Source of the DNA: Aedes albopictus | Lineage: Eukaryota; Arthropoda; Insecta; Diptera; Culicidae | Assembly: GCF_035046485.1 (NCBI RefSeq) | Contig: NC_085136.1 | Coordinates: 328,750,227 to 328,814,226, forward strand | Direction: 5' to 3' | Length of the DNA stretch: 64,000 nt | Shown here: positions 22,380 through 35,175 of the stretch, in pieces | Layout: each line of letters starts with the position of its first letter | Numbering within the stretch: the stretch's first letter is position 1 | The notes under the pieces: generated by a model | What the model was told of the DNA's origin: nothing | What the model saw: the letters and a program-made list of their open reading frames with translations, nothing else | Databases searched by the model: none | Position numbers and translations under genes: made by a program

Positions 22380-24930
22380 TAGAAAGGTTTTCAGATGAAA
22401 ACCAAAATGTTCCTTCTATGATTCTTTCAGGAATTCTGTCTGGGACACTTCTAGAACTCAGGAATTCCCTCAAGGATGTCTCTAACAGTTTTATTTTGGG
22501 TAATCTTCATGTGTTTCTGATGGGTTTCCTCTTGAATTTTCTTTTAACGTTTCTTCCGAGATTCCTCCTCCATTGTCATTTAATATTCCACCAGGATGTC
22601 TTCTGGGGTTTTTGCATGAATTCTTTCTGAGATTTCTACAAGAAAATTTTTCGGGATTGCTCTAAGAAATTCTTGCAAAATTCATCTAAGAGATTCTTCT
22701 AAGATTCCTTTAGGAACTGTATGCCTTCGTGCCACTGGGCAATGCTTGCTATTCCGTTACCTAGTGTCGTTCTGCCTTCAAACAGCGCATAGCTCACTGG
22801 AATGATGAGTTTTTTTTATCTCCCTTCAGGATTCCTTCAAGTGCTCCTCCCGCAACTCTTCCGGGATGCCTCCATTAACTACTTCCGGAATTTCTTCACA
22901 ATCCTGCAGATTGTGAAATCTTCAGGGTGTATGTAACTGGTGTTCAGGGTGTATGAAATTCCTTCAAGAAATATTCTTGCACTTCCTTATGGAAGTTTTT
23001 CAGGAGTTCCACATGAAATGATTGTATGAGTTCCTCGTAAAACTCCTACAGAACTTCCTTAAGCAATTCCTTCTTAACCCTAATCGTGCATTGTGACCCA
23101 GACAGGCACCCGGAGTGTGCATAACGTCAGCGCGATAAGCTTCAGCGAACGCATGAAGAAGATTTAGGAATCATTGCAGAAAATTCGAGAGGAATCTCAA
23201 AAGAAACTCTTGGGTTAGCTCCTGGGTAAATCTTACTAGCGTGCGCAGGGTCCTTCCTTAGAGGTGGTGTGTGTGCAATACAATGATGGTGCAAACTAAA
23301 ATCATGGTATTACACGGAATATGAATTCCCAAGAAGGGGTTTCAACATGATGTGGTGCTAACATCGCCAAGTACTTCATATTGGGATTCTGGAGAAGCTT
23401 TGGATGGTGTTGATGTCAAGGCAATGCGAAACTTTAATATGAAGTCATTATTTCGACTCTTATGAAATTTTATAAACGTATCAAATACAATGAAAAATAT
23501 CGACAAAATTATCATTTATAAAAAAAAAATAATGTCGTTGTGAAAGAATATCAATCTTGAGATTCATAAATTGAGTCAGAATTCCTAGATCGAAAATTTC
23601 GATCAGAATCCATGTTGCAATCTACAGAGATTCCTCCAAAGATTTGTGCATGAATCCCTCCAGGAATTCCTCCAAAAAATGTTCTAGGAATTCCTCCAAG
23701 ATACCTCCAGGGGTTTATTCTAGAAATTCCTCCACGGATTCCTCTAGAAAATCCTAAAGGAATTTCTCCCGGAACTCTTCCAGGAATTCCGCGAGGAATT
23801 CCGCCAGAGTATCCTCCATGGATCCCTCCAGGAATTTTTCCAGGATATTTTCCAAGAATTTCTGCAGGAATTCCTACAGGGATTCATTCATGAATTTCTT
23901 CAGAAATTCCTCATAAAACTACTCAAAAAATTCCTACACATTTTGCTCCAGAAATTCCTCAAAAATTCCTCCAGGAATTCCTCCAGAAATTCCCCCAGAA
24001 TTACATTCAGGAATTCCTCCTGAAATTTCTGTCAGTAAAAATCGTCTAGGAATGTCTGCCAGAATTCCCCCAAAATTTCCTCTAGCAATTGCTATACGGA
24101 TTCTTTCAGAAAATCCTAGAGGCATTTCTCACGGATGTCGCCAGAAAATTATCCAGAAAATTCTCGAAGAAATTCTTAAGTAATTCATCCATGAAATACC
24201 TCCAGAAATTCTTTCGGCAACTTCACGGGGAAGAATTCCAAAAATTACACCAATAATTCCTCCAAAAAATCCTCCAGGAATTGCTTCAGAAAGTCCTAAA
24301 GGGATTCCTCACGGATGTCTTCATAAAACTATCATGGATTTTTTTCAGGAATTCCTCGAAAAATTCATCTATGAATTTCATCAGGAAATTCTTCTAAAAT
24401 TCCTCCAGGAATTATTTTAGAAATTTCTCGAGGATGTACGCCAGAAATTCCTTAAAGGAATTTCTCACGGATGTCTTCAGAAAATTATCCAGGAAATTCT
24501 CAAGAAATTTCTTCAAGAATTCATCCATGAATTTCTTCAGAAAGTTCTTCTAAATTTCTTCCAAAAATTCTTGAAGAAATTTTTAGAGGAAGTACGCCAC
24601 ACATTCCTCCAGGGATTTCTCCAAAAAAAATCCTCTAGGAATCTTGCCAGAATTCCTCCAGAGAATCCTACAGGAATGTCTCCCGGAACTCTTACAGGAA
24701 TTCCGCGAGGAATTCCTCCAGGGAATCCTCAACGGATTCCTCTAGGAATTTCTCCAGATATTCCTTCAGGTATTCCTTCAAAATTCCTCGAGGAGTTCCT
24801 TCAGACATTCCTCAAATAATTTCTTCAGGAATTCCTCCAGTAAATAATCCAAAAATTCCTTCTGAGATCCCTTTTGAAATTTCTTCTAGGAAAAATCCTC
24901 TAGGAATGTCTGCCGGAATTCCCCTAATAT
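22380..24930 (+). repeat. GGAATTCCTCC degenerate minisatellite
   Basis: Basic unit about 12 bp, AGGAATTCCTCC, containing a palindromic GGAATTCC, with frequent longer units (ATTCCTCCAGGAATTCCTC). Best conserved between 23640 and 24830. Pro/Ile-rich open frames in the region are repeat translations. Confidence 0.8.
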
Positions 24931-24934
24931 TTAA

Positions 24935-25142
24935 AAAAGACAAGACACGGACACGTTTAGTACTTCTAGTGAGCTATTCACTCTTTGAAGGAAGCACGAC
25001 ACTAGACAACGGACTAGCATGCAACCCCCAGTGGCGCAGCCGAAAACTTTTCCTGACAGCTGCGGCGGGAATCGAACCCGCGCTTCTAGCACGATGCGAC
25101 TAAATGCTAGGTGTCACTAGCCGCACGACCACGAAGCCACAC
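24935..25142 (-). mobile_element. tRNA-derived SINE, minus strand
   Basis: The minus strand starts near 25142 with GTGGCTTCGTGGTCGTGCGG (box A: TGGTCGTGCGGCTAGTG), then box B GCGGGTTCGATTCCCGCC, a body with CAGGAAAAGTTTTCGGC and GCGCCACTGG, and an A/T-rich tail near 24940. It interrupts the GGAATTCC minisatellite, which resumes at about 25145. Probable relative of 5960-6158. Confidence 0.75.
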
Positions 25143-25174
25143 ATATGAATTCCATGAATTGTTGCAGGGATTCG

Positions 25175-26230
25175 TCAATGAGCCCCTCCAGGAATTTCCG
25201 TCGAGGAACTCCTCCAAATGTCCTGTGCCACAAATAAATACATTGCTTCGGATAAGTGGCGATTGTTAGCATCATTTTCTCCTATCGTTTCTTCAACTGA
25301 TACTGGTTGCCCTGACGTTCTCCGAAGATATTGGTCGTTCCGTTCTTCTAAATCTTGCAGGTTGTGATATCGAAACACACCGAGTAGCATTGATCTTGCA
25401 CACCAAAAGAAGACTTCATGCTAGTGTCAAGACGTGGTAAACTTGAGTCAGCTTGATGTTCATCGGGTTTTCATTTCTGTCAACAACGCGTTGGAATCTG
25501 CTATCACCGATACCGTTTGCCTTGATTTGTTTTTCATCCGCTACCGTAATCCCTTGCGGGACGTATCCAGAGTCTCCAACAAACCAATATCGTAGGTCAT
25601 GTGTGAAGTCCCTCCCGAACCGAGAACTCGCATCCACTCGATCCGACATCGCATGCGGCCGGGAACGAATAACCGACTGTGCCCATCTTCTACTCCTATT
25701 TAGGTTTATTCTGATCCTTGACAAATTCAAGGATAGATCTTTCTCCGGTTGGGACTCAAAAGTGCCGTAACCACGCGGACACCAGAAGGCTTGAAAACAG
25801 CATCGCCACGACCAAGTGTTCCTTGAGTTCTTTTCCCATCACCGTTAACTGGCTCGTAAGTGCCGACATACTTCCTCTTTCACGGTAATTGCTGTAAGTA
25901 CAGCTTCCACAACACGTTCTTCAACACGTTTCGTGTCTTCGAGGCGTCCCGCATGTCCTTCGCTGTTCCGGCCTGGATGACCTGACAAAGTTGGCAATCG
26001 ACTTCAATCAACAGATCAATAAATTCACGTGCCTTCGCATTGTTTGCTATCCAGATGGCATCCAGAACTACCGACTTGGATTCGGTGACGTGGGTGGGTT
26101 CGCGATGGCTCGAAGTTCTTGTATCAACACCAGCTCCATCCGGAACTCCCAAACTGGATAGGTGAAATCTCCAAGCTTCTGCAGCAACGATTCAAATTAG
26201 CTCATCTTGAATATAAGTTGAAGAAGTTCT
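25175..26230 (-). pseudogene. Ty1/copia gag-pol remnant
   Basis: Minus-strand pieces run in order. 26230-26110 holds KLGDFTYPVWEFRMELVL, the 'K..G.NY..W...M' opening of copia-type Gag. 26100-25880 holds LDAIWIANNAKAREFIDLLI and AGTAKDMRDA, typical of the UBN2-type Gag domain. 25730-25416 has YWFVGDSGYVPQ and VADEKQIKANGIGD, the region of copia protease. 25390-25175 may continue toward integrase. Frames are broken by stops and shifts, the protease motif is damaged, and no LTR is visible, so it is dead. Confidence 0.7.
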
Positions 26231-26382
26231 TGGATATTGAATTTCCGCTTCCCATAAGTCTGCTGGGCCCACAACTTATTGGAGTGGGCAAACTCAAGTC
26301 ACTTTAGTCAAGTGAAAGACTACTTCTTTAGTTAACGGTTTAAATATTACAGAATGAATCATATATGTACGTAACTACACAC

Positions 26383-27375
26383 GGCTTTAGGACAGAAGGT
26401 CGAAGGACAAAAGGTCGAAGGACAAAAGGTCGAATGGGACAAAAGATCGAATGGGACAAAAGGTCGAATGGGACAAAAGGTCGAATGGTTCATGTTGTTG
26501 CTCATTGAGAGAAACATTATGGTGCTTTTATAGTAATCATATGTATTTCAGCCACTGACATTTCTATAGGAAATTTTTCCTTCTTTTGTTTATAGGCTAT
26601 TCTTTCAAGTTGTGTTGATGTAGTATTTAATGGCAATTTAGTTTGATGTTTTGTTCAGTAATTTTTCCTTCTTATATTTATAGGATGTTCTTTTAAGTTT
26701 TGTTACTGAATTAATTATCGACTATTTAGGTACTTATAATTCAATCAGAAATTTTGCCTTCTTTAATTCAATAGCTGTTCTTCCTATCTCTACTGCAGAA
26801 AAAATTACTACTTGTGATTAGTGATCATCTCCAGCGATGTTTTCGATCATCTGTCAATCGTTTCACTCATTAGTCGGATTTTGGAGGCATTCCAAAGAGC
26901 TTCAGAGCATTTTTCGGCGGATTTCACAAACGTTACGGATGCGTTATATGGCGTTTTTGAGGGTTTCGGAGGGCCTGAGGTTCGTTACATGGGGTTTCTG
27001 GGGGTTTAATGGGGATTTTGGAGGCATTCCAAAGAGCTTCAGAGCATTTTCGGCGGATTTCAGAAACGTTACGGAGGCGTTACATGCCGTTTTCTGGGGT
27101 TTCGGAGGGTCTGAGGTGCGTTACATGGGGTTTCCGGGGGTTTAAGGGGGATTTTGGAGGCATTCCAAAGAGCTTCAGAGAATTTTTCGGCGGATTTCAG
27201 AAACGTTACGAAGGCGTACAACATTACTTTATATCCTTCTATTGGCTTCTACTTTTGGCTTTTACCTTTTGTTCTATTCGACCTTTTGTCCATTCGACCT
27301 TTTGTCCATTCGACCTTTTGTCCTTCGACCTTTTGTCCTTCGACCTTATGTCTTTCGACCTTTTGTCATAGATTC
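26383..27375. mobile_element. Foldback element with tandem-repeat arms, 9-bp duplication (copy A)
   Basis: A 9-bp direct repeat ACTACACAC lies at 26374-26382 and 27376-27384. The left arm begins GGCTTTAGGACAGAAGG, then repeats GGACAAAAGGTCGAA five to six times to 26495. The right arm (27262-27375) repeats the inverse TTCGACCTTTTGTCC. Inside are three diverged units of about 95 bp with TTTTCCTTCTTTTGTTTATA and AGGCTGTTCTTTC-like words (26570-26790), then 2.5 copies of a 137-bp minisatellite. No transposase. The 9-bp duplication suits Foldback/Mutator-type elements (inference). The same family recurs at 59656-61582. Confidence 0.88.
26876..27220 (+). repeat. 137-bp minisatellite, 2.5 copies, inside copy A
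   Basis: GGATTTTGGAGGCATTCC starts at 26876, 27013 and 27149, spacing 137 and 136 bp. Each unit contains GCGTTACATGGGGTTT-like and TTTCGGCGGATTTC words. The complement of this unit forms the array at 39340-40050. Confidence 0.85.
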
Positions 27376-27384
27376 ACTACACAC

Positions 27385-29177
27385 AAGTGCCTTAACATTA
27401 GGCTGCTTCGATTAATCAGTAGGACCGTAGTGTTACTACGATTCACGAACCAACATTGTTGCTATAGGCGACGAATACTCTGTCGTTTCAAACACTCTCT
27501 CATGTCCTGGGCCTACTTCGACACCACTGGTGACTACATGTCACATCATGTCATCATTTAATAACCTGTCGGGGGCTTCGCCACTGTCGCAACGAACAGA
27601 ACACGAAAAGTATCCGCCAGGGGACTTTAATTATTCAAAAAGTACACACATATCCTCACCGGAGCCACCAACATCTGACAACCTGCTTCTCGGCAAACAA
27701 TGTTCCGAAAAACGAGAAAAAAATCCTGTATCACCACCACCTAGCAGCGAACAACGAGATGAGTTAATGTGTCATGAAACGCAAACGAGTTTTCGCCAAG
27801 GGGGCTTGGTTGCTGCTACAACCAGTAAAAAAACAACGCAAAGTTTCCTTCTTTATGCTAAACAGGTGTCGAAGTGATTTTTCCCGAGCCCGAAATCACT
27901 TAACTTTTTGCGTTTGGCGTTTGGCGAAGCAAACCCCTCCTCCCTAGTTCTAGGCCACACGCAACGCTGAAAGGGGTGCGTGCGGGTGAACGCGACCAGG
28001 CGAGGCCAGCTGAGTTTGGGAAACTACCGCACAACGTGGTGTGCGTCTTTTGTTCGCGGGAAGTTTTCTCATTAGAAAATTTCAATTCATCGCGGATCAA
28101 GTCAAGATTTTGGGGTGTTGCTGAATTTGGAAAGAGGCACGCGGGGGGAGAAGGTGTGAAAGGCATTTTTGAAGTATCAACTTGAAAATTGGAAGTAGGA
28201 TATAGAAAACTAATTGACAAGTAATCAAACCATAACCGTAACAACAATTGAAGAGCAGACAAGACTTCTGATGTAAGTATGGAGGCAGAGAATTTGACCC
28301 CGTTCTCCCCTATATGGAAGTTCTTTTCTAACATTGTTCTCCATCAAAAAGCATAGCCGGCTGAGTGAAGATGATTGGGAGGTGTTTCACTTGACAAGAC
28401 TGTTGTCGGTGCGACAACAGCCATGTTAGAATACATACAAGATTTTGTTCAGTGAGTTGCCCTCATGAATACCTATAGCAGCTTATGTTGCTATGTGTGA
28501 AAATCGATCCCAGGCGACGACTATTTACATCGCTAGTAGGTGTGCCATGCCGAATACAGACAGACCTTAGTAGGCCACTTTTGATGAGCGCAATCGATGA
28601 ATGGAGACGCATGGTTCGTTTTAGATGAATCACCTTCGTGCGCTTAATTTTCCTAATGAGGAGTGTCATTTGACTTGTATAGAATCAGAAGAATAGAAAG
28701 GAAAATAAGTCTCATATGAACCTTTTTTCTCAGAAGAAACACATGTCTTCTAGTTTCGATCAAAGCTTCTACGTTACTGAGTATGTATGCTTGTACCTTC
28801 AGTTAGTGGAGCGGTCAATTCCCATAATTACTTTCGTCTGATCTACTCAGTTTGATTACTTGTACTTCGTCTATTAATTATCAAAAACAGACTTGTGAAT
28901 TCAGAACTCAGTAACTAACAGAAATGCCTGCACCATACTTCGGTCATATCTGCCGGTGCGACTCCGACAAGAGTTGACTGCTTCGCCGAATCTTCACTTC
29001 AAAGCACTAGGTATAAAGGAATGTGAGAGAAATGAGCCGTGGAGAATGAGTTCGCTCACCGCAATTCACTTTTAAGCTTGTTCATGCCAACACAAACTTT
29101 TCGTGTTGTAGTCCAAATACAACGCAGGAAGAACATCTTTGCGAAACCTACGCATCACTCTCACAAGAGCTTTAACC
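27385..29177. other. No gene identified
   Basis: Open frames at 27530-27877 (plus) and 27900-28334 (minus) are about 115 and 144 codons long but show low-complexity composition and no domain. Nothing else was recognised. Confidence 0.3.
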
Positions 29178-29182
29178 CAACG

Positions 29183-31151
29183 CACAGTGGGAAAAATCGA
29201 CCCAAAAAACGGATCTTTTAACGCCGCTGGTTTCAGTACGTGAAGTTGACCATTTCTGATGTAAAAAATACGAGAAATTGATTGGTGCTAATTTCATACA
29301 ACGCACGGCACGTGAAGTGGTTCATTTTGCCTCATTTTGCCCTTTTTCATACAAAAAGAGAATCAAAATGTACTTTCAAACAACTAACACGACTGTAGAT
29401 CATTTAAAATAACTGCAGGTGTAATTGGAAGTTAATAGGAATCATATGAATACATGGAAGATCCTTTTAAAGGCTTATTTTGCCCCATATGCCCCAACAA
29501 TTGTTGAATATTCACAATTTTTCCTAATTATGAATGGATTTTTAATGTTACTGACATGAAATTGATTTGTTTGGCATAAACAAAAAGCGCTAGATCCTTT
29601 TTCATCAGAACCATTTTCGAGAGTTGTCCAATTTTCCCCATTTTGCCCTATTTTCATGAAAAAATGATATTTAAAATGTATTTATGAAAAACAAATACTG
29701 CTATGGAACGTTGAAAGTAGTTTAAGGTGCAATTGGAAGCTAAAAGTTATCATGCGCATATATGAAAGATATTTTCCCTATTAAACCCTACATGCCCCTA
29801 AAACTGCAGGATGATAACATATTTTGTATGGTTTTGTAATGTCGCTGGATGCAAAACATGAAGCCCTTGATCATTTTTGATGTATATAAATGCGGTTTAT
29901 CGAATAATACAATCATTCTCGGATTGGTATATTCAATTAGCTGTCTATTTCACCCCAATTTGCCCTGAATTTTGTCATGTAATGAATAAATCAATTTGCC
30001 CTGATCTTTTGTCAAGGAATGAATAAATTAATTTCTTTTATAAGCATTGGTTCTGAAACCAATGTTATCAAAAATACATATATATGACTTTTTCTATAAT
30101 TTCAGCTTTTGATGGGGAATTAAGGGCATAATAAGCATTTTATAAAATATGTCAAATGTTCATCAAACTGATTAAATAGGGCGTCTCAAAGCACCAAATT
30201 ATATATATTTAAGATGCCTCTTTTCATCAATTGTGTGCTTATTTGCCACAAATTAAGATTAGGGTTAATGCTTATTATACCCTGTATTCCCCACCAAAGT
30301 TAAATTCCTTTCGATTACATTGGTTTCAGTAACAAAAGTCCATCAATTCGGACATAGCAAATGGGGGAAATCAATTCATTCATGAGGCGACAACAAACCA
30401 GGGAAAATTGGGATGAAATGGACAGCTATTTGTACCCTTTCGTGAATGATTCCAAAACTTATCGATAAACCGTATTTGTATATATAAAAAATGATCTAGG
30501 ACTTCATGTATTGCAACCAGTGACATTACAAAACAATAGAAAAAATGTTAGCATCCAGCAGTTTTAGGGTCATGTAGGGCAAAATAGGGAAAATATCTTT
30601 CATCTATGCGCATGATAGCTGTTAGCTTCCAATTGCAACTTATACTAATTTCAACGTTCCATTACAGTATCTGTTTCTTATAAAATACATTTTAAATCTC
30701 ATTTTTCTATGATAATAGGGCAAAATGGGGCAAATTGGACAACTACTGAAGATGATTCTGGTGATAACAGATCTAGCGCTTTTTGTTTATGCAAAAAAAA
30801 AAGAAATTCAAATCAGTAACATTGAAAATCCATTCGTAATCATGTAAATTTCACAATTTCAGCAGTTGTTGGGGCATATATTGTTTCATATATGTTTATG
30901 ATTTCTAATAACCTCTAATTACATCTGCAGCTATTTTCAGTGATCTACAGTCGTGTTAGTTTTTTGAAAGTACATTTTGATTCTCTTTTTGTATGAAAAT
31001 AGGGCAAAATGGACCACTTCCCGTGCCGTGCGGTGAATGAAATTAGCACCAATGGATTTCTCGTATTTTTTACATCAGAAATGGTCAACTTCATGTACCG
31101 AAACCAGCGGCGTTAAAAGGTCCGTTTTTTGGGTCGATTTTACCCATTGTG
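29183..31151. mobile_element. Transib-like foldback element, 1969 bp
   Basis: The left end is CACAGTGGGAAAAATCGACC and the right end, read inward, CACAATGGGTAAAATCGACC. A 5-bp direct repeat CAACG flanks both ends (29178-29182 and 31152-31156). Arms of about 950 bp are complementary throughout: AAAAAACGG, CGAGAAAT, AATTGCACC-type and GGGGCATAT landmarks recur in mirror order. The loop, about 30140-30270, is only weakly paired. No coding capacity was seen. Transib ends follow CACWRTG with 5-bp duplications, so both ends and the duplication fit; the assignment is inference because no transposase is present. Confidence 0.88.
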
Positions 31152-31497
31152 CAACGATGTTACCTTCATTGTTCAAAGCGGTGAACAAGTGCGATAAGAG
31201 ATCGTGAAACACCGGTCCAAACTACCTACCTAGTCCCCTGTCCAACAGCACTGAAACAAGAACGCGAGTGGGTTCCAACATTTGCATATTTCTGTTAAAC
31301 CTCCTTCAGCTTCTTTTTGTAGGTACCTAACAGCACAAGTCTGGAAAGTGGCAGTAATTTTCCAGCTCAAAAAATCCTTATAGCACGGGTGGTAGCATGG
31401 TGGTGGCCGCCTTCGTCTTCGGTTTCGGTTCAAGGCGCGGAGGAAGACAAAAACGGTTGATGGTTTTAATTATCGTCTTAAAATTTTCATCTTTGCG

Positions 31498-34315
31498 TTA
31501 GACCAAGCCCACTCATGGGCTCAATCAAGCGTTTTAACGTTAAGTAGAGCCCCGAACAAAGAAGCGAACCGCACCGGTCGCTGCTAAGGCATGGTACACA
31601 AATTACGTAACGCTAAAATCGGCCATTTCAGACCCCTCCCCCCCCCCCTATGTAACGCTTTTTGTATGAAAACCCAAATTTTTTTGTATGGATCATAATG
31701 CAACGCTGAACTCCCCCCCCTCCCCCTATAGCGTTACGTAATTTGTGTACGATGCCTAAGTAGGGCTCGAAAGCGAAAAGTTTACGTACGGTTCGTAGCA
31801 GGGCTTAGAATATAGAGACACGCAAAGTACGGTCTCTATCCGTAGGCTCGTGCGCTCTCTCGCGTTTAACTCTCTGGGTAGCGCAAAGAGGAGACGAAAG
31901 AGCATGGGTATGGATTTGTTGCCAGGTATATAGTTTCTAGAGAATGATTTTCTCGTTTTGTATAGGTAGGAATTTATTTTAGTTTGCATCAAATATTTAA
32001 AATTTTTATTTTTACTTGCTTTGAAATTTTCAACCAAATAATATCATAGATCGTTATACGAATAACACAACAAATTGTCTGAAATACAATTGTGATAAAG
32101 TGACAATACAAACGCAGAAAAATAAAAGGTTTAAATTGACAAGCTTTGCTTAAGTATGTTATGAATAAAGTTTTCCCTTCTTCGCCAATTTTAGGATCAT
32201 GCATATCGAAAATGTATTGATTTTCTCTTAAAAATAGTTACGATTGTTCATAATCGCACCTTTAGTTTTTGATTCGGCCATTCGTTACGAAACTAATATT
32301 TGAAGAAATGTATAGTGATTCAGTGAGTTTTGCTATTTTAACACGTACATGTATGAGCCGGGGTTTCTATGCAGCAAGTAAAGTTTAGTTTCGCACATTT
32401 AAAAAATGTCCAAATAAATAACTCGCGAAGTTCGTTCCGACAAGTTCCAAAATTATCGACATCCGTCGCAGATTCCGGTGAGAAGATGTGCTTATTTTCT
32501 AACCCGAAAAGATACCATTTGACGGTAATAAGTGACCACAAGGTTTTCTTTCTTCACTTTCCGGGCTGAGATCCCCCGCTTTGAAAGAGCTGTGCCTCGC
32601 GTTTCGTTTTGTCGTGTATATTTCGAAAAAGGCAAAGAAGTTTTGGTTTGATTGCTGTTTTTGAAAATGGTGGTCGTCAGTGGGTGGTTTATTAAATATA
32701 AATTTAAAAATATAAATTAAATAAACGAGACATTAGGAAGAAAGTGTGCGAAATGGGTAACTTCACCCTTGTAGAAACAATAGGGCAAAGCAGAAAAAAA
32801 ATCTGCGAAGACCCCATGTGAATAACACCGATCATACAGAATAGGAGGTTCGACATTAGATCTATAAAAACAACCCAACAATTGGGGAGATGTTTCCAAT
32901 ATTACACATTTATTCTCTCTTTTATACACATTTTCATATATTTAAAACATATTCATTAACATGTAATCTGGATCGTTTGGTACAATATGTCCACGCATCC
33001 TTCCTCCCCTGTAAATTCGAGAAGTACCTTGCCGATAGAAAATATTCTGTACTCCAAGTATTTCGAAGAATCATCTTTGCGCGTAAATACAACGCACTAG
33101 ACCTGGTCGCTTTGATGCATGTGTCATATCTCTGATATGCTGCAAGCATCAATATTGACAAGAAACATAACACGATTGCTTTCCAGGGTGATTCTGCGTA
33201 CTGGCTGCGTATGTATGAGATTAGATAAGAGTAATTACAATTTTTCAAAGATGCTTTGACTGTACCCAACTCTATTCAGATATCATAGAAACACTACAGT
33301 TATTTTTTTGTAAAAACAAACTTTAATCATACCGATAAAAATCTAAAAAATAGGAAGTCGAGCTGCCAAGTTTCATCAATTAAAATAGGCGGTGTGGAGG
33401 ACTGCCATATTGTAGGTTCCTCGTTATAGAAAAGGCAAGGTATTGGATGTTAAAATACAACAATTGTTGTATGAAGTGCCAAAAAGGAGAGTGGGCTCAT
33501 TATGTACTTTGACAAACACGCAGTCTACTTCAAGCGCATAGAATCTGCTTCCAACAAAATATTCATATACCAGCATCCAAAAGATCGCAATATATATTAA
33601 GATTTCCGATTGATGCTTTGTAACTAAAAGGTTGTGACTGAGTATAGAATTAGCTGATGTTTAAATACACGTTAATGGAAAAAGGTTGCGCAAACTTATC
33701 GCAGACTGTTAGAAGACAGCTTCACTATGGCCAGGATTCAAGAATCTTGACCTACGCGAAGTTGTAAAGGAGACAACTACGTTATGAATGTGTTGGAAAT
33801 GCAAGGGATGTAATTGTTCAATAAACCTAATTATTAAAAAAAGATGCTCAAAATCTCAAATTCAGATAAATTTCTTGCGAGAATTTTAAAAAAGATTGCT
33901 TGAATTCCGGGATTAAATATAATCATACATTATTGAGAAAATGATATCTTTAAACGCACCAAAACTTGTACAAATCTCTAAGGGAATTATTTATTTGAGT
34001 TCTTTTTTTTCTAACAGTTTTCAGTGTTATACAAAACCCCTTCTTTCAAAATAGCACAGATTATTATACTGAATAAGATTTGCATTAACACCATAGAAAT
34101 ACACAAAATATTGCGATGATTTACAGAAGTGCAAAAAACCGATGGTACGGATAGAATAGAGACCACCGGTGCGCAAAAGCGACCGATCATTATTTTACTC
34201 ACATGGAAACGAACGACCGGTGCGAAAATGGGTGGATAAAGAAATTAAAAATCGTTAACGACGTGCTGTTGCGTGTGTAGTATTAAGCCCACGAGTTGGC
34301 TTGGTCTTAGGTATA
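31498..34315. mobile_element. Possible 2.8-kb TIR element (weak)
   Basis: TTAGACCAAGCCCACTCATG near 31501 resembles, inverted, CTAAGACCAAGCCAACTCGT near 34310. Both ends then contain a GCACCGGTCG word within about 100 bp. The interior holds a MITE (31589-31755) and no recognisable gene. Matching of the ends is about 80% over 28 bp, so this may be coincidence or two separate fragments. Confidence 0.35.
31589..31755. mobile_element. G/C-tract MITE, 167 bp (copy 1)
   Basis: Ends GCATGGTACACAAATTACGT and, inverted, GCATCGTACACAAATTACGT, flanked by CTAAG on both sides (31584-31588 and 31756-31760). The interior has two runs of nine or eight C separated by a spacer with CTTTTTGTATG. A second copy lies at 63730-63893 in opposite orientation. 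Confidence 0.82.
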
Positions 34316-34594
34316 CGTCTCAGGAGCGTGATTCCAACCGTCGCGTCGCGTCGTCACTGGAAAGTGTTCGGCGTTTAGGGTAAAGTGAGCTGGTAGAACT
34401 ACGGTTGGGCACAGTATCTATGCTGTCTGCAATGCGGGAGTGGTTACTTTTTAAAGCGACACAGAATGAAGATGAGTAAGCATATCATTTAAAATGACTT
34501 ACGTCGTAAAAGCTGGAAGGATACGATGGGTAGGGCATGTTTGTTAGAACGTCGGATAACAACCTTGCAAAGCTGGTGTTCATAAGAGATCCAG
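31760..34594. other. No gene identified
   Basis: AT-rich sequence with short open frames on both strands (for example 32934-33269 minus, 111 codons) lacking domain signals. Confidence 0.3.
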
Positions 34595-35175
34595 ATGTTA
34601 CAAAAATACTTGGATGCCAAGTGGGTTTCAGTGGCGTCTCAAGGGGTCCCAAGGGATTTCAGGAGGGTGCCAGGAGATCTCAGAAGCATTTCATGGGGGC
34701 TCCTGAATTTTAGGATTAGTGGGGTGGGGGGGGGAGTGTTGCCAGGTGATCTCAGTGGTGTTTCAGGTGGTCCCAGTGGGTTTCAGAGGGGTACATGGAA
34801 GTTTCAGGGATATTTCAGAGGCCTTCCAGGAGGTCCGATGGGATTTCAGGTCGTTTCAAGTGCGCTTCGAGGGGTCTCAGAGACGTTTAAGGGGGTATCA
34901 TGAGATCTCAGGGGCGTTTCTGGGGGTATCATGAGATCTCAGTGGCGTTTCAAGGGGGGGGCATGAGAATTCAGGGGTACGAGGAGGTCTCAGGGTCGTA
35001 TCAGACGGTATTAAGAGGTTTAAGCGGGTACCAGTAGATCTCAGGGGCATTTCCTGAAGTCCCAGGGTTCACGTGAAGGTCCTAAACGCGATTAAGGAAA
35101 TCTCTTGAATTGCTCAGGGGGTCTCAGGGTGCCTCAGGGGTGTTTCAGGAGATCTCGGAGGTGTTTCAGATGATT
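34595..35175 (+). repeat. TTTCAGGGG/GATCTCAG minisatellite
   Basis: Plus-sense TTTCAG family, here with frequent GGAGATCTCAGGGGCGTTTC-type units. Confidence 0.72.

Noticed and set aside
27530..28334. Host exons (115-codon plus frame and 144-codon minus frame)
   Set aside because: No domains, overlapping antisense frames nearby, and no consistent splice sites that I could defend.
32109..32150. Second copy of the CACGCAG-ended element
   Set aside because: Only AAACGCAGAAAAATAAAAG matches one end; no partner end was found within reasonable distance.
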